From contig QVRM01002122.1 of assembly GCA_003439945.1 (NCBI GenBank), forward strand, positions 238,501-302,500: a DNA stretch of 64,000 nucleotides, read 5' to 3'. Positions 1-11,510 of this stretch are shown piece after piece. Each line of letters begins with the position of its first letter. The first letter of the stretch is position 1. Source of the DNA: Dermanyssus gallinae. Its lineage: Eukaryota; Arthropoda; Arachnida; Mesostigmata; Dermanyssidae. The notes beneath the pieces were generated by a model. It searched no databases. It was not told the origin of the DNA and saw only the letters and a list, made by a program, of their open reading frames with translations. A program made the position numbers and the translations under genes.

Positions 1-429
1 CTGATCAATCCACAAAAAATAACGCCGCCGCGCCGTTATTTAAGTTGCTTATAAGAAGAATCGGGATGAACTAAACGGAACAAATAAATGATTATTGAAG
101 TACACACCCTGTAAATAACTAGATTATGTTTTATTTTCGAGTTATTTTCATTAAAAAGCTGGAACACCATGTCTGAAGTAAGCGCATGGCGTGTAACACA
201 AGGCGCACATACTCGTATTGACAATGCAACTCTAGTTTGACCTCTCGCATTTAATAAATCTTCTTGGCTGTCAGCTCTTGCCGGTACATAGTAACGTCCA
301 CCACACAGATGTAGGTTCGAATATGAAATGTTGAACCGCACAGTTGCAGTTTACATCAAGTATATATATATATATATATATATGCAGTTGTACTAGACTT
401 CAAAGCTTGTTGGGCAAATTCTGGAACAC

Positions 430-486
<57 letters not shown>

Positions 487-813
487 CCGCATAATAGATA
501 ATTGATCAGAGATGCGATAAAGTTAGATTTGAAACGTTTTTTCCGCCAATGCGTATCCTGCCATGTCCAACGACTAGTCTAAGCACGTGTGCAAATCTTC
601 CTCACGAAGCGTTGAAATTTCCCGCAACGTTTCGCCATGGTAAAGATAAGTTCACATTAACCATTGAAAATCAGTTAGGCAAAACACTCTTGAAGCGGAT
701 AAATAGGTGACTTACTCGTAACTACGCACACCTCCTACTCTATGCTACATCTTCTTATTGGCTCAAATTGTAGACCAAATTCGATCGAACAAGGCAAAGT
801 ACCACCCCGCTTG

Positions 814-858
<45 letters not shown>

Positions 859-1080
859 CATATGTGCATCTGTGCAAAAAATATGGGGAATGTGATCGAC
901 TAGCGTAGTTTCTTTGCTTTCCGTTTGGGCCGTTGCCGGACCGTCCAGTAGTCCTGGTAGTACAGGCCACTGCCATCTTGGTTTTGTGCTCTCGTAGCTC
1001 GTCGTTGGCTGGACGAGCTATCTGGCTGGCCAACATTCGAATACGGCCCACGAGTGAAACCGGCTAATCCTCGGGCGACA
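1..1080. other. non-coding, AT-rich, (TA)n tracts
   Basis: No credible coding region is visible. Open frames here are short and carry no recognisable domain. The stretch holds three (TA)n microsatellites, at about 360-382, 433-482 and 816-854. The last is read as an Ile-Tyr repeat in translation. The remainder is AT-rich DNA without further structure that I can see. Confidence 0.6.
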
Positions 1081-1870
1081 TCGTTTTCTTGGGATCTTGG
1101 GTGGGGTCGGTCCGACCGCGGCGTGAGGCGACCGGTGTGTGTCGCGCTTACTCGAGGGGCGCTCGCGTAGACCCCGCCTTGGCGACAGCAGCAATGGTGG
1201 CGGCGGCGGTGACGCTGGTGGCAGCAGATCCACCGCTACGGGGTCGCCTGAAGACACCCAGGATGTTGCCTCTGCGGCAGAACTTTGCAGGACTTGCGCT
1301 TGACGGGCGCTGTTCCGCCACACACGTCCTGCACGCCGCTTGCTTTACTCTGACTGACTGTGTGAGTGGCCAGCTCGCGCGTGGTTCGCGCGACATCGCC
1401 ATCGTCGATCGTGACCAGGGCAGCGGCAGCAGCAGCAGTAACATGGGACAAGAAGAGGATGTCCTGACGGCCAATGTCCCGACGGCCGGTATACTCTACT
1501 ACTACTACAACAACAACTGCCACCACTACTGTCTACAAGGACTTTTTCGTGTCCGCTCAACGACGTTCAAGTGGTAGCGGTTTGGTGTGGTGGTGGCCTT
1601 CGTCGTGGTGCTGTTCTTGTTGTTGTTGCTGTCGCTGTTGTTGTTGTTGCTGTCGTTGTTGTCGTTGCTGTTGTTGTTGCTGCGGCGGCTGCTGTTGCTG
1701 CTGCGCTATTGCTGTTGGTCTGGGTGCGGTCACCACCTCGCGAAAATTGGCCACGTGACCTGGGCGCGCCGGCTATCGATGTTGTTGTTGTTATTGTTGT
1801 TGTTGTTGTTGCTGCCGCTGCCACCGCTGTCCAATTGTGACCGGGAAGTAATGGTTAGTTCACCATTATT
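1081..1870. repeat. GC-rich island with GTT/GCT triplet repeats
   Basis: GC-richer DNA containing imperfect GTT/GCT/GTC triplet runs at about 1606-1710 and 1780-1830. All frames remain open through the repeats on both strands, giving poly-V/L/C and poly-Q/T/N translations, so openness is not evidence of a gene. A 162-codon open frame at 1089-1577 has no recognisable domain. The island could be a UTR, promoter or intronic triplet region of an unseen gene, but nothing here proves that. Confidence 0.5.
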
Positions 1871-3091
1871 CGAATGTGCAAACACTCAGTAAAACATCGC
1901 CGAAATCGCCAACATCTCTCCTCTCCGCCCGCCTGCGACGGGGTCGACAACTACGACGATCAACTGTCGTTGCTCAAATTGCCATTTCTTGCTTGTTCGT
2001 TTGCTGGCTCGTTCGGCCGCTCGATCCGCCTGTTTCTAGATGATTTTTTCTCGCTATTTTTTTGCCAACCCTCATCTCCCCCCCCCCCCCCCCGCCTCCC
2101 AGAATGAGAAAGTACCGTCCGTCTATCAGCCAGAGTAATGTAATCCGACTCGGCTTTTGGCCAACATACTCTGCATAGAGCTGCATAGCTGTCCAGCAAC
2201 AGCGCGATAGTTAGAATTCGCCCGCAGCACGGACGTGCCAGATCGCAATTCCACTATCGCGATAGCCAAACAGAATCGGACGGAGTAGCAATGGAGGGCC
2301 CCCGATAGATGCTGTTGCTATTGCTGATGTTGCTAACAGTACCGATAATGTATAATATCTAAAGTAGTCACAAAACGCTGCATAAACGCGCCTCATTTTC
2401 GTGAACTATACGAGGGTGGGAATTTTCGCAACGGCTTTTTCTACGTTCTCATTTCACTCTGTAGTATGATTACAATTATAACTATTCTCTATTATGAGAT
2501 TACGAACAATAAATAATAATAATCTCTTAAATAAGCCATCACCGTGATCTCGGTGGTCATGGCTAGCGTTGTACCTAAACGAACTATTTATTGTACATGG
2601 TGAAAATCTCTTCGTTTTCCGTTGTCTGTCCAGAACGTAACAACCAGCAGAGATAAGCGCGCAAAAGCCCGTGCCAGGCCTTAGCTTACGACCGACCGAA
2701 GAAACCTCCTGGCCGCTTCCTCTTCTTGCCTCTCTCCCTCTCCCTGCTTCGGCTCAGAGGGGCTTCAGAGGAGAAACTTCCTAGCCCGGACGTTCCTTTG
2801 TTCTCGATGTCATTATATCGCCGAGGTTGTTACGAACGGTAGCGTCAGTTGCCCCGTGATCGTGCTTAGGGTCTAGAGACAGCCATTAATGTGAGTCATC
2901 AAGCCCAGCTAGAGTTTCTTGGCGCTTGCCAGGTTGGTCATCGCCTTCGCCTCCCGAGAGGCTTGGGTCCTGTGTCCAGGGACGGTGCTATGCTAAACTG
3001 TGGCGTTCCAGACTAGACGCTTACAATCCATGACCAATTATTTTCAAATGAGCTGACACTCTAGCCTCGACCATTCATAATAAAAGCAACG

Positions 3092-3126
<35 letters not shown>

Positions 3127-4095
3127 GGGGAATGTACAAGCCTGCACGATGTGCATATAATCACATGTTTTTTTTATTAGACCGACCACACTCTTGATAC
3201 GGCAAGTTTATCTGAAAACCAGGTGAAATGTTTTGCACTTTACTTCGCGGATATAATCACATTTAACAAGATACTTCCAAACATGTGTCTAATTAGAATA
3301 TACAATCTTAGATGTTGGTATAGTCCGGAACTCCATTTGTCGGTTTGGCTATTTATTAGGTTTGTCCGCGACAGGGTTTCCAAGGCTTTAACATATTGGT
3401 CATGGAGAGACTAGAAGAAGATATACATATCTGAAGTCACCGTAGAGATAGCTTCTCTACGCCTAATTTGCTATTCGTTTTAAACTGAAATTTTTATGTA
3501 GAAAAGCCGTAGACACATTTCGGTAAGGCTAGATTGCAATACCTTCACATAGAAGCCATTAATTTAATAATAAAACAACAACAGCAATAGTACAAATGCT
3601 GGCATGTTTAGATCCCGCGCTAGGGCTAAGATATTTAATAGCATAAGTAAATTCAGGCGTAAACACACGCCAAAATTTTTCATGATATGATAATGAAGAT
3701 ATTGAACAGAAAGTACCTTCGATTTAAGAATCAATCCAAAAAGTGCACGAACTAAAAGGTACTCTCTATTGTTATTAAGTATCGTGAATGCGGTAAAATA
3801 ATCGAATCTAGCCATCTTACTATTCTACAGCTTTTTACAGAAATCTGTTTTGTAAATATAGCAGAGTTCGTAGAAGCAAAGCGGGGATTTAAAAAACACA
3901 TACAACAATTCCAGTTACTTAGTCCAACTTAAAAATTTCAGTCCAACTTAACGGTCTCAATTCCAAGATTGCTTGCGTAATTGTGCAGACCCGAGTTGCT
4001 CTAGCGTGAAGGTAAAACGTTCACTTCGACACTATTTTCACGTCTATTTTAACGAAAAAAAAAATTCAATAAAAACATCTTTCTCTCTCTCTCTA

Positions 4096-4143
<48 letters not shown>

Positions 4144-4339
4144 GGTGGACATACATTAAGATAAATGTATATGCATATAAGTATTTAAAGTATATATGCC
4201 ATTAACATTCATCTATTAGCCAGCCAATAAAAATAACCGAACGCTACAAGTATTATTGAAAGTGACGATAACACATAAAGTTTCGGTGTTAACCACCCGT
4301 GCAATGTTTGCAGCACTGAAATGGCATTTCCGTGCCAGG
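1871..4339. other. no gene seen; short low-complexity tracts
   Basis: No domain-bearing open frame. Visible structure is limited to a 16-base C run at 2078-2093, a TATA/GATA tract at about 3093-3125, and a CT run that passes directly into a (TA)n run at about 4080-4143. The rest is AT-rich unique-looking DNA. Confidence 0.55.
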
Positions 4340-4590
4340 AGTGTGGCGGCATCGTCTAGCGCGCTAGTAAAGATTGTCATGTACCGGGTTTGATCTCCGA
4401 TCTTGATCGAATATTCTTTGAGGTATGCTCATTGAGAATAGATGATAAATCATATTGCTGAGAGCCAGCGGCCATGCTGCCACCAAAACTGTTAAGAAAA
4501 CCCTAGATATCTCAATATGCCGGCCTCGGTGCAATTAAGATGTACCTCAAGGCGGTTCCAAGCTGTAGGGGACGGGGATAGCACAGGCTT
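4340..4590 (+). mobile_element. tRNA-like SINE, family C copy 1
   Basis: A pol III-like head is visible: an A-box-like TGGCGGCATCG at 4344-4354 and a B-box-like GGGTTTGATCTCC at 4386-4398. Downstream (about 4487-4575) is a block shared with two other places in the window: AAAACCCTAGATATCTCAA, then a GGGGAC element followed by GGATAG. The same tail occurs at 36.79-36.90 kb on the same strand and at 63.24-63.30 kb on the opposite strand. The tRNA parentage is inferred from box spacing. The copy is diverged and no target duplication was identified. Confidence 0.5.
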
Positions 4591-4600
4591 GAAATTGTTT

Positions 4601-4835
4601 TTATTCTAAGTTAGGTAATGTTGAAACGGACTCTAGGTAATAGTTGTTGAGTGGCTTCAGTAGACTCAGGTCTTCGAACAGGGCGTTAGCCCGTAGTAAA
4701 CAAGTGACGCGAGCTGCGAAGAAGCAAGATCTCAGAAGGAACAGTCTCAAGTCGGTTCTTAGCATCCCAAGTCTGACGCGCGGATCTTTCATTTCTCGAC
4801 CCAGTGCGAAACCGAGCTGTCTCCTTCTTCCATGA
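4601..4835 (-). pseudogene. non-LTR reverse transcriptase fragment (thumb region)
   Basis: The minus strand reads about 75 residues containing LLRSCFFAARVTCLLRANA, which closely matches LLRSCFSAARITHLLRGAY from the larger RT element at 46.9-49.1 kb in this window. In both, the segment follows a basic stretch and precedes a short acidic/aromatic region, so this is the thumb/connection part just after the polymerase core. No palm motifs, start or 3' tail are attached. It is therefore an isolated relic of the same retroelement clade, inserted in the opposite orientation. It directly abuts the SINE-like repeat just upstream. Confidence 0.7.
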
Positions 4836-4849
4836 CATCATATATATGC

Positions 4850-6169
4850 CACTGCCAGATTGCCACGATTGCCCGGCATCAGTGTAGGCAGCAGACAAAA
4901 AGCTTTGACTCCCTCAAGTTGAACAGTTCTACAAAATTTGACTGATGCCGAAGTCCCGAAATTTCCCGAAACCCGAAAACCAAATACTTCCGTCATACCC
5001 ATAGTTCTTCCCAGTTCCGTATGCTCGTATCCACGCTTCGGCCGACATAAAGGTGTCAGCGTCGAGCTATAAGCCAATGTCCCTAGATCACACCACTATC
5101 ATAATCGCCTTTATCGCCATCGTTGTTGTTGTTGCTGTTGTGATTGTTGTTGTCGTTGCTGTTGTGATTGTTGTCGTTATTGTTGTTGTTGCTGCTGTTG
5201 TTGTTGTGATTGTTGTCGTTCTCGTTGCTGCTAATGTTGCTATTGTGGTTTTGTCGTCGTCGTCGTCATTACAAACACCATCACCACCACCCTCACGACC
5301 ATAACTCGTTAGTAATGAACGAAGTCGAGTCCCGTTACTCTTCCGGAGACTACTGCCAACTACGCCGTCCTTCCGTTCCGTCCGACCACGACCACTTTTT
5401 AGTTAGTCGGAGCAGGAGCGGTTGAGCGGTCACATGGCCGGCCACCTTTGTCGCGAGTACAACTGTCGCTGCCGCCGTCCTGGTCCTGGTCCTGCCTCCG
5501 ATCTCCGATCGAGCTAGTGCAGCGGTTCTGGGAGCGTGGCCCACGCTGCTCAACCGGTCTAGGTCGGTGTCATGCATACATAGGCGTACACCGTTCAGCA
5601 ACGCGGCGCAGCGCTGTCAGTTCGGCGTTGTTGCTGTGTTGTGCTGTGTTGTTGTTGCTGTGTTGTTGTTGCTGTTGTTGTTGTTGCTGTTGTTGTTGTT
5701 GCTGTTGTTATTGTTGTTGCTGTTGTTGTTGCTGCTGCTGCTCTCTTTGAACTCAACCCACCTCCGAGAGCGCCGATGGCAGCAGCGGCGGCGTTGCTGG
5801 CTGGCTGTTCCGCTAGATGGCCGCTAAACTGGTACCCAATGGTTATGGCCCTACTCTATTGTTGTGGCGCTTATTTCTGCTGCAGCGGCTGTTGTTGCTG
5901 TTGCTGCTGCTGCTGTGGTTGCTACTGGTTGGTGTCTTTGCCTGGCGCTAGTCAACTGATCAACCTGGTAACCTGGTTCTCACGATTGCGCAACCGGTCC
6001 ACCAGCAGCAGTACCGCAACTACAGCCTGACTGGTGAAACCCTCCTTTCCTCCCTCCGTCCCTCCCGCACTCGCTCGCCAGCCACACAAATCCATAACAA
6101 CCGTTCCACGAGCGTACCGCTTTGCTGCTATCGCTGCTACGGCAGATTTGGGTGTCAATAGACATCCAT

Positions 6170-6204
<35 letters not shown>

Positions 6205-6700
6205 AATGTGTGTGTGTAACCACCCCGTCACATAGCGTAACCTGGCGCTAACTTGCGCTAGCAGGCACAAGTTAGCGTTGGCTTACGCGATGACTAGCTG
6301 CCGAAACGGGGGTTGACGAAGTCTAGCCGAGAATCGAGGTTATAACTTCCTGCTCATGGGAACGCGTCAGGAACGCGAGGCTCATGTGCCGAAGACGACC
6401 TGCCTGACAAGGCAATGGCATCTTGCGACTATCGCTTGATGTTGCCGTTGTTGTTGTTGTTGTTGGTGGTGGTGGTGCTTTGTTCTTACAGTTGTTGTTG
6501 CTCGTTAGTTAAGCTGTTGTTGATAACTTGTCTTTGCTGTTGTATCCATAATGCCGTTATTGTCTCGTATTTGTTTGTTATTGTGATTGTTGCCACTGTT
6601 GCCGCTATCACAGTAAAATTGTTGTTGCGTAGTCGCTACTCATTGGCCTACACGCGAAAGTAGATACATCAGCCAGCTTGTAAAAAAATGCCTTGTGAAG
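4850..6700. repeat. triplet-repeat island (GTT/GCT) with TA/TG tract
   Basis: Imperfect GTT/GTC/GCT runs occur at about 5123-5265, 5625-5747 and 5880-5925, and again at 6438-6480. A (CA)/(TA)/(TG) compound tract lies at about 6170-6217. Long open frames here are poly-V, poly-L or poly-C and are a product of the repeat. The intervening DNA is GC-richer than the flanks, with no recognisable domain. Confidence 0.5.
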
Positions 6701-6972
6701 ACTTCAGTTTATTGCAATTACAAGATCATCGTTACGCAATATATCGTGTTTTGTTGTGTTTGAAGATCTATACATGATGCCCCCAACAAATTAAGTAAAG
6801 CCGCAAGGCCCTGCAAGATATAACATACACAGCTTGTCTTTACCTACTTATTTATACTACTTTTAACCAGGCAAATAATTCAACCACTTACTTCAACTTG
6901 TGCGTCTCTAGTTTAGGCGCCCCATCCAATAACAGTGTCTAGTAGATATTTACGATGGTAGTTTTGATGTAG

Positions 6973-7011
<39 letters not shown>

Positions 7012-7330
7012 ACATGGACGTTATATATGTTGTGAATTGCATTCGAAAGTGCTTATATTTACACTTTACAAATGTATAACATTATTCGAATAGCTTAGTC
7101 ATTTTTAGTTTGTCGTTACTAACACAAATATGATGGCTTATGTAATTTTTGGTTCCGAAGTGTATATATATAATACAGTAACTTACGCATATTTAAACCT
7201 TACAATAGGCCACATTAAAAATGACTATGGCATTCGAATAGCAACACATTCAGTCATAGAACACGACTTAAATATTGCGTTAGAATCTATAAAATGAATT
7301 TAAAACATTACATAATTTATTTAATTTAAT
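6701..7330. other. AT-rich non-coding, (TA)n at 6977-7009
   Basis: AT-rich DNA with one (TA)n microsatellite at about 6977-7009 and a short one at 7161-7170. No coding frame or transposon terminus is recognised. Confidence 0.55.
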
Positions 7331-7433
7331 AGTGTATATTGTCTTCACGACCCCTATGAAGGGTCGCCATGCGTTGATCGAATTAACTCAACAATGAGTT
7401 GCTGCGGGATATGATTTGTAGTCCTTGCGGACT

Positions 7434-7466
7434 CTCATGAGCTCGGGAGCACTCATGAGCTCGGGA
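7434..7466. repeat. tandem duplication, 18-bp period
   Basis: The 15-mer CTCATGAGCTCGGGA occurs at 7434-7448 and again at 7452-7466. It lies inside the decayed Tc1-like transposase. Confidence 0.8.
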
Positions 7467-7781
7467 AGTGTTACTGGAGCTGGAATTCTGGCAATCGGAC
7501 TTACGTATACATGTTCGATGGGATTCAGGTTAGGTGAGCCCGCAGGTCACTCCATTTCGCTAAATTTAACTACCTCCAGCTCTTACGAGGTACCCTGAAG
7601 AAGCGCAGCGGCACCACGTCAGGTGTCGGAATCGCATCAATGTACCGTTGAGCAGACTTACACTTCTTCTTCCATCACAATTGTAGACTTAAGGGACCTC
7701 CACGAGTTTCGTTCTCCTTCCAAAAGGATATTGCATCTCAAAACATGATCATGCAGCTGCGTAAAACGTTTCAAAACATGT

Positions 7782-7831
7782 ACCAGGTTGTGTAAACCGC
7801 TCTCTACAGTACCAGGTTGTGTAAACCGCTT
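7782..7831. repeat. tandem duplication, 29-bp period
   Basis: The sequence TACCAGGTTGTGTAAACCGC occurs at 7782-7801 and again at 7811-7830. It lies inside the decayed Tc1-like transposase and is a typical local duplication. Confidence 0.8.
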
Positions 7832-8259
7832 TCCGCTTGTCCACAGTACTCTTTGCAGTCTTCGGAATCGTTACCATAGAAGCTGCTGCCCGTGACTTGT
7901 TACTGTTGGCAGACTCTGCAAACGGTCGATTGGTTTTTTAGTCAGTTGAATTCGCGCTACAGAGCGTGGACATGTTTAAGCCAAGCCTAACCAAACTAAA
8001 GATCTGGGCGGCTCTCTTTGGCATAGACTGGCGAGAGACATTTTACTACATGTGTTAATATAACGGCATTAGTTAAGCCAAGATCGCATCTCAGAGAGTA
8101 TTTTTAACTCACTGCGCCAAGGGTCGAGATTAGGGGGGGGGGGTATCGCATTCGAAACGAATTTAATTGATTTTCTAATAGTGCAGTCATTTAAAAATTG
8201 CGTTACTATTGTGAGTACAAAACAAGATTAGAGTCATATGTAATGGGCAATGTAATGCT

Positions 8260-8262
8260 TTG

Positions 8263-8298
<36 letters not shown>

Positions 8299-8400
8299 TA
8301 TAGATATATTTCATCCCTCCCTTTAAGCCAAATTAACCGTTTTCTATTTATATTCATATACATATTGATGTCTGTGCATGTATATATATATATATATGAT
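8260..8400. repeat. (TA)n microsatellites
   Basis: Two (TA)n runs at about 8267-8296 and 8380-8397. The open frame across them is an Ile-Tyr repeat and not a gene. Confidence 0.85.
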
Positions 8401-8439
8401 CAAGTTGTCTTAATAACGCTTCGTCAGCCAAAGCCAACT

Positions 8440-9780
8440 AGGTCACTGTAACGCTACACGCGCTATCGATGCTACAATAACTTGTACGGCATAGCCAACA
8501 GTATCAGCAGCAGCAGCAGAAAGTCGCCTGATCGTCGACAACGAGGCTAGCTCATCCACGCTACCGTTTCTACCTTCATTCAGTATTCAGCAGCATCGCT
8601 GCTGCTGCGATAGTCTCCGAAGCGCCGAAAAGGGCCTTCTAGTTTGCTACTCAAGTGTCGGCCTACGCTATCCAGTCTAGCTAGCTAGCTGGCTAGCTAA
8701 CAAACTAGCACACCGAACTAAACTTCGTGAAGACCTGAAGAAGAAAACTTCGTGTGGGCGAGCGCTTCACATATTCCCACGCAGCGCCAATGGTTCTGGT
8801 GACGCTGTCGCCGCCACCACCGCCGCCATGACCGTCTGAAGATGATGCTAACGCGGGATGTGTGGGAGGCCTCGAGCAGATGTGCTCCTGACCGCCTCTT
8901 TGTTGCTGCGGCTGGTGCTGCTGCTGCCGCTAGACATGTGCATGTGTATATATATATACACATTTACACTGTATATATATATATATATATATGGGGTGTC
9001 GGACCTACTTCGACCCTTAGCCCGACCGACAAGTGTCTACAGTCTAGCGCTCTGACGTTTCTGAAGGCGGCAGGTGGACGAATCACGGTAGTGGTACGGT
9101 GTGGCCGAGTTCGTCACATGAGCTTGAGATACAGCTCAGCCACCATTAGAGAGAGAGATAGAGACAGGGGGGAAGCTCTTTATCTGCTTCTGTGGTAGCC
9201 TCAGCCTCTCTCTCTCTCTGGTTCTGGTTCTGCTGGTGTGCTGTTCATATATATCCATATAGATGAGCCATGCCAGCTCCATGTTGGATAACAGTATACC
9301 AGCCAAAGCGGCTGGCAAACCAGCTAAAATGGCGCGAACAGAGCACTGATTTTCGCCTGCTGCTGCAACATCTTCTGCTACAACATCTTCTGCTGCTGCA
9401 GCTGCTTCTGGTGCTGTGACGAAACCACGATGCAGAGCCAAAGCGTAAATATGTAGGGACGAGTGAAAAGAAATGCAGAACTGAAAGGAGGGAGGGGGTG
9501 GACGAACGGGGAGAGCGAGAGAGAGTGCGCGCGCAATAGGGAGAGAGAGAGATGGGAGGAGAAGAAGAGGCGGGGGGTTTGCACGCTATTCCCCGACGCT
9601 GCCACCTACTCTATGTACTACTACGGGGGTGGGAATACTACTCCCACTACTGTCAGCGCTGTGCATGCATTATGATCCCGCCCGTCGAACTCTCTACATA
9701 TGTGCGTGCGTGTGTGTATAGGTGGGAGGAGGATGAGAAGGAGAAGTATGAGGTAATTGTGCATGTGCGGCGGGGGAGCA
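8440..9780. other. GC-richer island, purine and TA tracts, no gene seen
   Basis: Contains GCA/GCT short runs (8500-8610), a CTAG-repeat (about 8676-8700), (TA)n at 8946-8990, GA-rich purine tracts at 9149-9170 and 9480-9575, and CT-rich sequence at 9208-9220. Open frames up to 118 codons exist but show only low-complexity translation. No transposon is recognised. Confidence 0.45.
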
Positions 9781-9785
9781 CTGTG

Positions 9786-9860
9786 GGGGAGTGTCTGTCT
9801 GGCTAGGTGGCTGGTTGCCTGTCTGTCTGTCCGTCTGTCCGTCTACCTGTCTGTGTGCAG
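9786..9860. repeat. imperfect CTGT/CCGT tetranucleotide tract
   Basis: A run of CTGT units interspersed with CCGT (about 9795-9856). It is repeat-derived and explains the cysteine-rich open frames in this interval. Confidence 0.7.
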
Positions 9861-9908
9861 GAGGCGCTCTTCGTGACTGTTGCTGCTGCTGCCGCCGTCG
9901 ACGCTCAG

Positions 9909-9955
9909 GGGTGTACATGTGGAGGAGGAACTTGTCCTCCTCCACATGTACACCC
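9909..9955. repeat. perfect inverted repeat, 21-bp arms, 5-nt loop
   Basis: Arms at 9909-9929 and 9935-9955 are exact reverse complements over 21 bp (left arm starts GGGTGTACATGTGGAGG), separated by five bases (ACTTG). The arms are of mixed composition, so this is not a by-product of a microsatellite. It would form a very stable hairpin in either nucleic acid strand. It could be a template-switch inverted duplication or a structured RNA element; the sequence does not decide. Confidence 0.9.
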
Positions 9956-10139
9956 ATCTACCAGCAGCTGCACACTTGCGACGCTATGGCCGCGCTGATC
10001 GGTGGGTCGGTCGGTCTGTCGGCCTTCATGAGGGAAGAGCAAGAGCAGCAGCGACGACAGCAACGACATACACCCCCGAACGCGGCCAAATGTAAGAGGA
10101 GATAGACCCCAGAACGAAAGCGAGAGAGCAAACGCCACA

Positions 10140-10330
10140 GCGAATGAGATCTAACGCGAAAGATGGAGAGAGAGAGAGAGCGAGAGAGATAGGGGAAGAA
10201 GAGAGATACTACGAGAGAACTAACGCTGCGTGTATGCATATAGATTCCTACATACATACATTCATCCACGCATACATGCATGCAGGCATGCATACAAGTA
10301 GTACATACACATACATGCTTATTACTATAG
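10140..10330. repeat. GA-rich tract and CATA/CATG-rich tract
   Basis: A purine-rich GAGA run (10164-10192) is followed by an imperfect CATA/CATG tetranucleotide region (about 10230-10318) with several internal palindromes such as GCATACATGCATGC. Low complexity; no gene. Confidence 0.6.
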
Positions 10331-10379
10331 GTTACATCCCGCTCATGCCAACGGTTCGAGTGGGTGGATGCCGATAGAA

Positions 10380-10930
10380 GGCGGGCGAGGGAGTCGAGGG
10401 GGGTAGCTGTCTAGCTGGTGGTGGTGGTGGTGGTGGCGGTGTGGAGAATGAAGAACGAGGAAGAGAAGAGCGAAAAAAAAGCGAAGATGCAGACTGGTGA
10501 ATCGCTGCCGAGTAGCTTGTTGAGGGGGGAAATGTTTGTGAAGGCCGACGGGCGGCGGGGGTGAGACAGACAGAGAGAGAGAGGCAGGCAGATATGGCAG
10601 GTCGGAACGGGACGAACATGACGGGGGTGTGGAGTAGGAGGACGAAGAGGAGGAGGAAGGGACCTGTTGTCCCGGAGACCGCGGAGTTCAGGCGGAGAAC
10701 TCCGCAAACAGGTCCCTCTGAGGTCGAGCGACTCATGTAGGGGGATGTAGAGGAATGTGGAGGCGGCGGGACAGCGCAGGCCGGCAGGTCGACAGGCGGC
10801 GGGGGAGGCGCGGGTGTTGGACCTGTTGGATAGAGATGCATGTGGCGCACATAGCGACGCCTCCGATGCGAGTACGATGGTGTTAGCTTAGATGGCACGT
10901 GCATGCCATTACTACAGCTTCTATTACTGT
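10380..10930. other. G-rich island, no gene seen
   Basis: Strongly G-rich plus strand with a GGT run at 10416-10440. Minus-strand open frames up to 190 codons are proline/serine-rich low-complexity translations of this bias. A nested hairpin is listed separately. No domain is recognisable. Confidence 0.4.
10658..10717. repeat. nested inverted repeats (11-bp and 8-bp arms)
   Basis: Outer arms 10658-10668 and 10707-10717 (AGGGACCTGTT and its exact complement) enclose inner arms 10681-10688 and 10698-10705 (GCGGAGTT and its complement). Together they fold into a two-stem hairpin of about 60 nt with an internal bulge. The composition is not repetitive. Confidence 0.8.
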
Positions 10931-11510
10931 TGCTGCTGCTGGTATTGTAGCCACATTGCCTGTTGTTGTTGATGTTGTTTTTCGTGCTATTGATGTTATG
11001 GTCATGTTGTTGTTGTTGCTGTCGTTGTTTTTGTGATTGATGTAGTTGTTTTTCTTGTTTTTGATAGTATAGTTATTCGTATTGTTGTTGTTGTCGTTGT
11101 TATTGTTGTTTTTACTATTGATGTTGTTACGGTCGCGGCTATTATTGTTTTTATTATTATTCTCGTTGTTGTCGTTGTTTCATTACTGTTGTTTTTGCAG
11201 CCTTTCTGTCTGCAACTCTTGTTTTCTTGCCTCTTTTTGTTGCTGTTGTTGTGTTACTGTTGTTGCAGTTGATGCGGCTATGTTTTTGTTGCCATGTTGC
11301 TGTCATTGTTATTGTTGCACTGCACATCAATAATACTGTCGGCATTATTAGTGTTGTTGTTATTATGTTTGATGTTATTTTTACTGCTGTTTGTCTTTTT
11401 ATTGCTGTTGCTGTTGATGTTCTTGTTGTTTCTGTTGCTGTTGCTGCTGTTGTTGTTGTTGTTGCTGTTGTAATTTTTGCCGTTGTTAATGTATGTTTAG
11501 ATGCATTGTT
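10925..11510 (+). repeat. long imperfect GTT-rich region
   Basis: About 570 bp of degenerate GTT/GTC/GCT/ATT triplets with many substitutions, apparently an old, decayed triplet array. Open frames in it are poly-V/L or poly-N/T translations and are not genes. Confidence 0.7.

Larger units (their letters stand above)
7340..8000 (-). pseudogene. Tc1-like transposase fossil
   Basis: A badly decayed Tc1/mariner-superfamily transposase reads on the minus strand. Two landmarks are clear. A peptide PAGSPNLNPIEH (about 7511-7543) matches the conserved W-P-A-x-S-P-D-L-N-P-I-E box that carries the third catalytic acid; the Glu codon is at 7514-7516. QRYIDAIPTPDVVPL (about 7608-7655) matches the conserved stretch that lies before the second catalytic Asp. 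The tryptophan before PAG is now a stop, and several frame changes separate the pieces. Two local tandem duplications (18-bp period at 7434-7466, 29-bp period at 7782-7831) add further damage. No inverted repeats were found around it. Confidence 0.6.

Noticed and set aside
2078..2093. Poly-C/poly-G runs (also near 8137, 33480, 41450, 43518 and 54080) as regulatory sites
   Set aside because: Mononucleotide runs are common slippage products, and no associated motif was seen.
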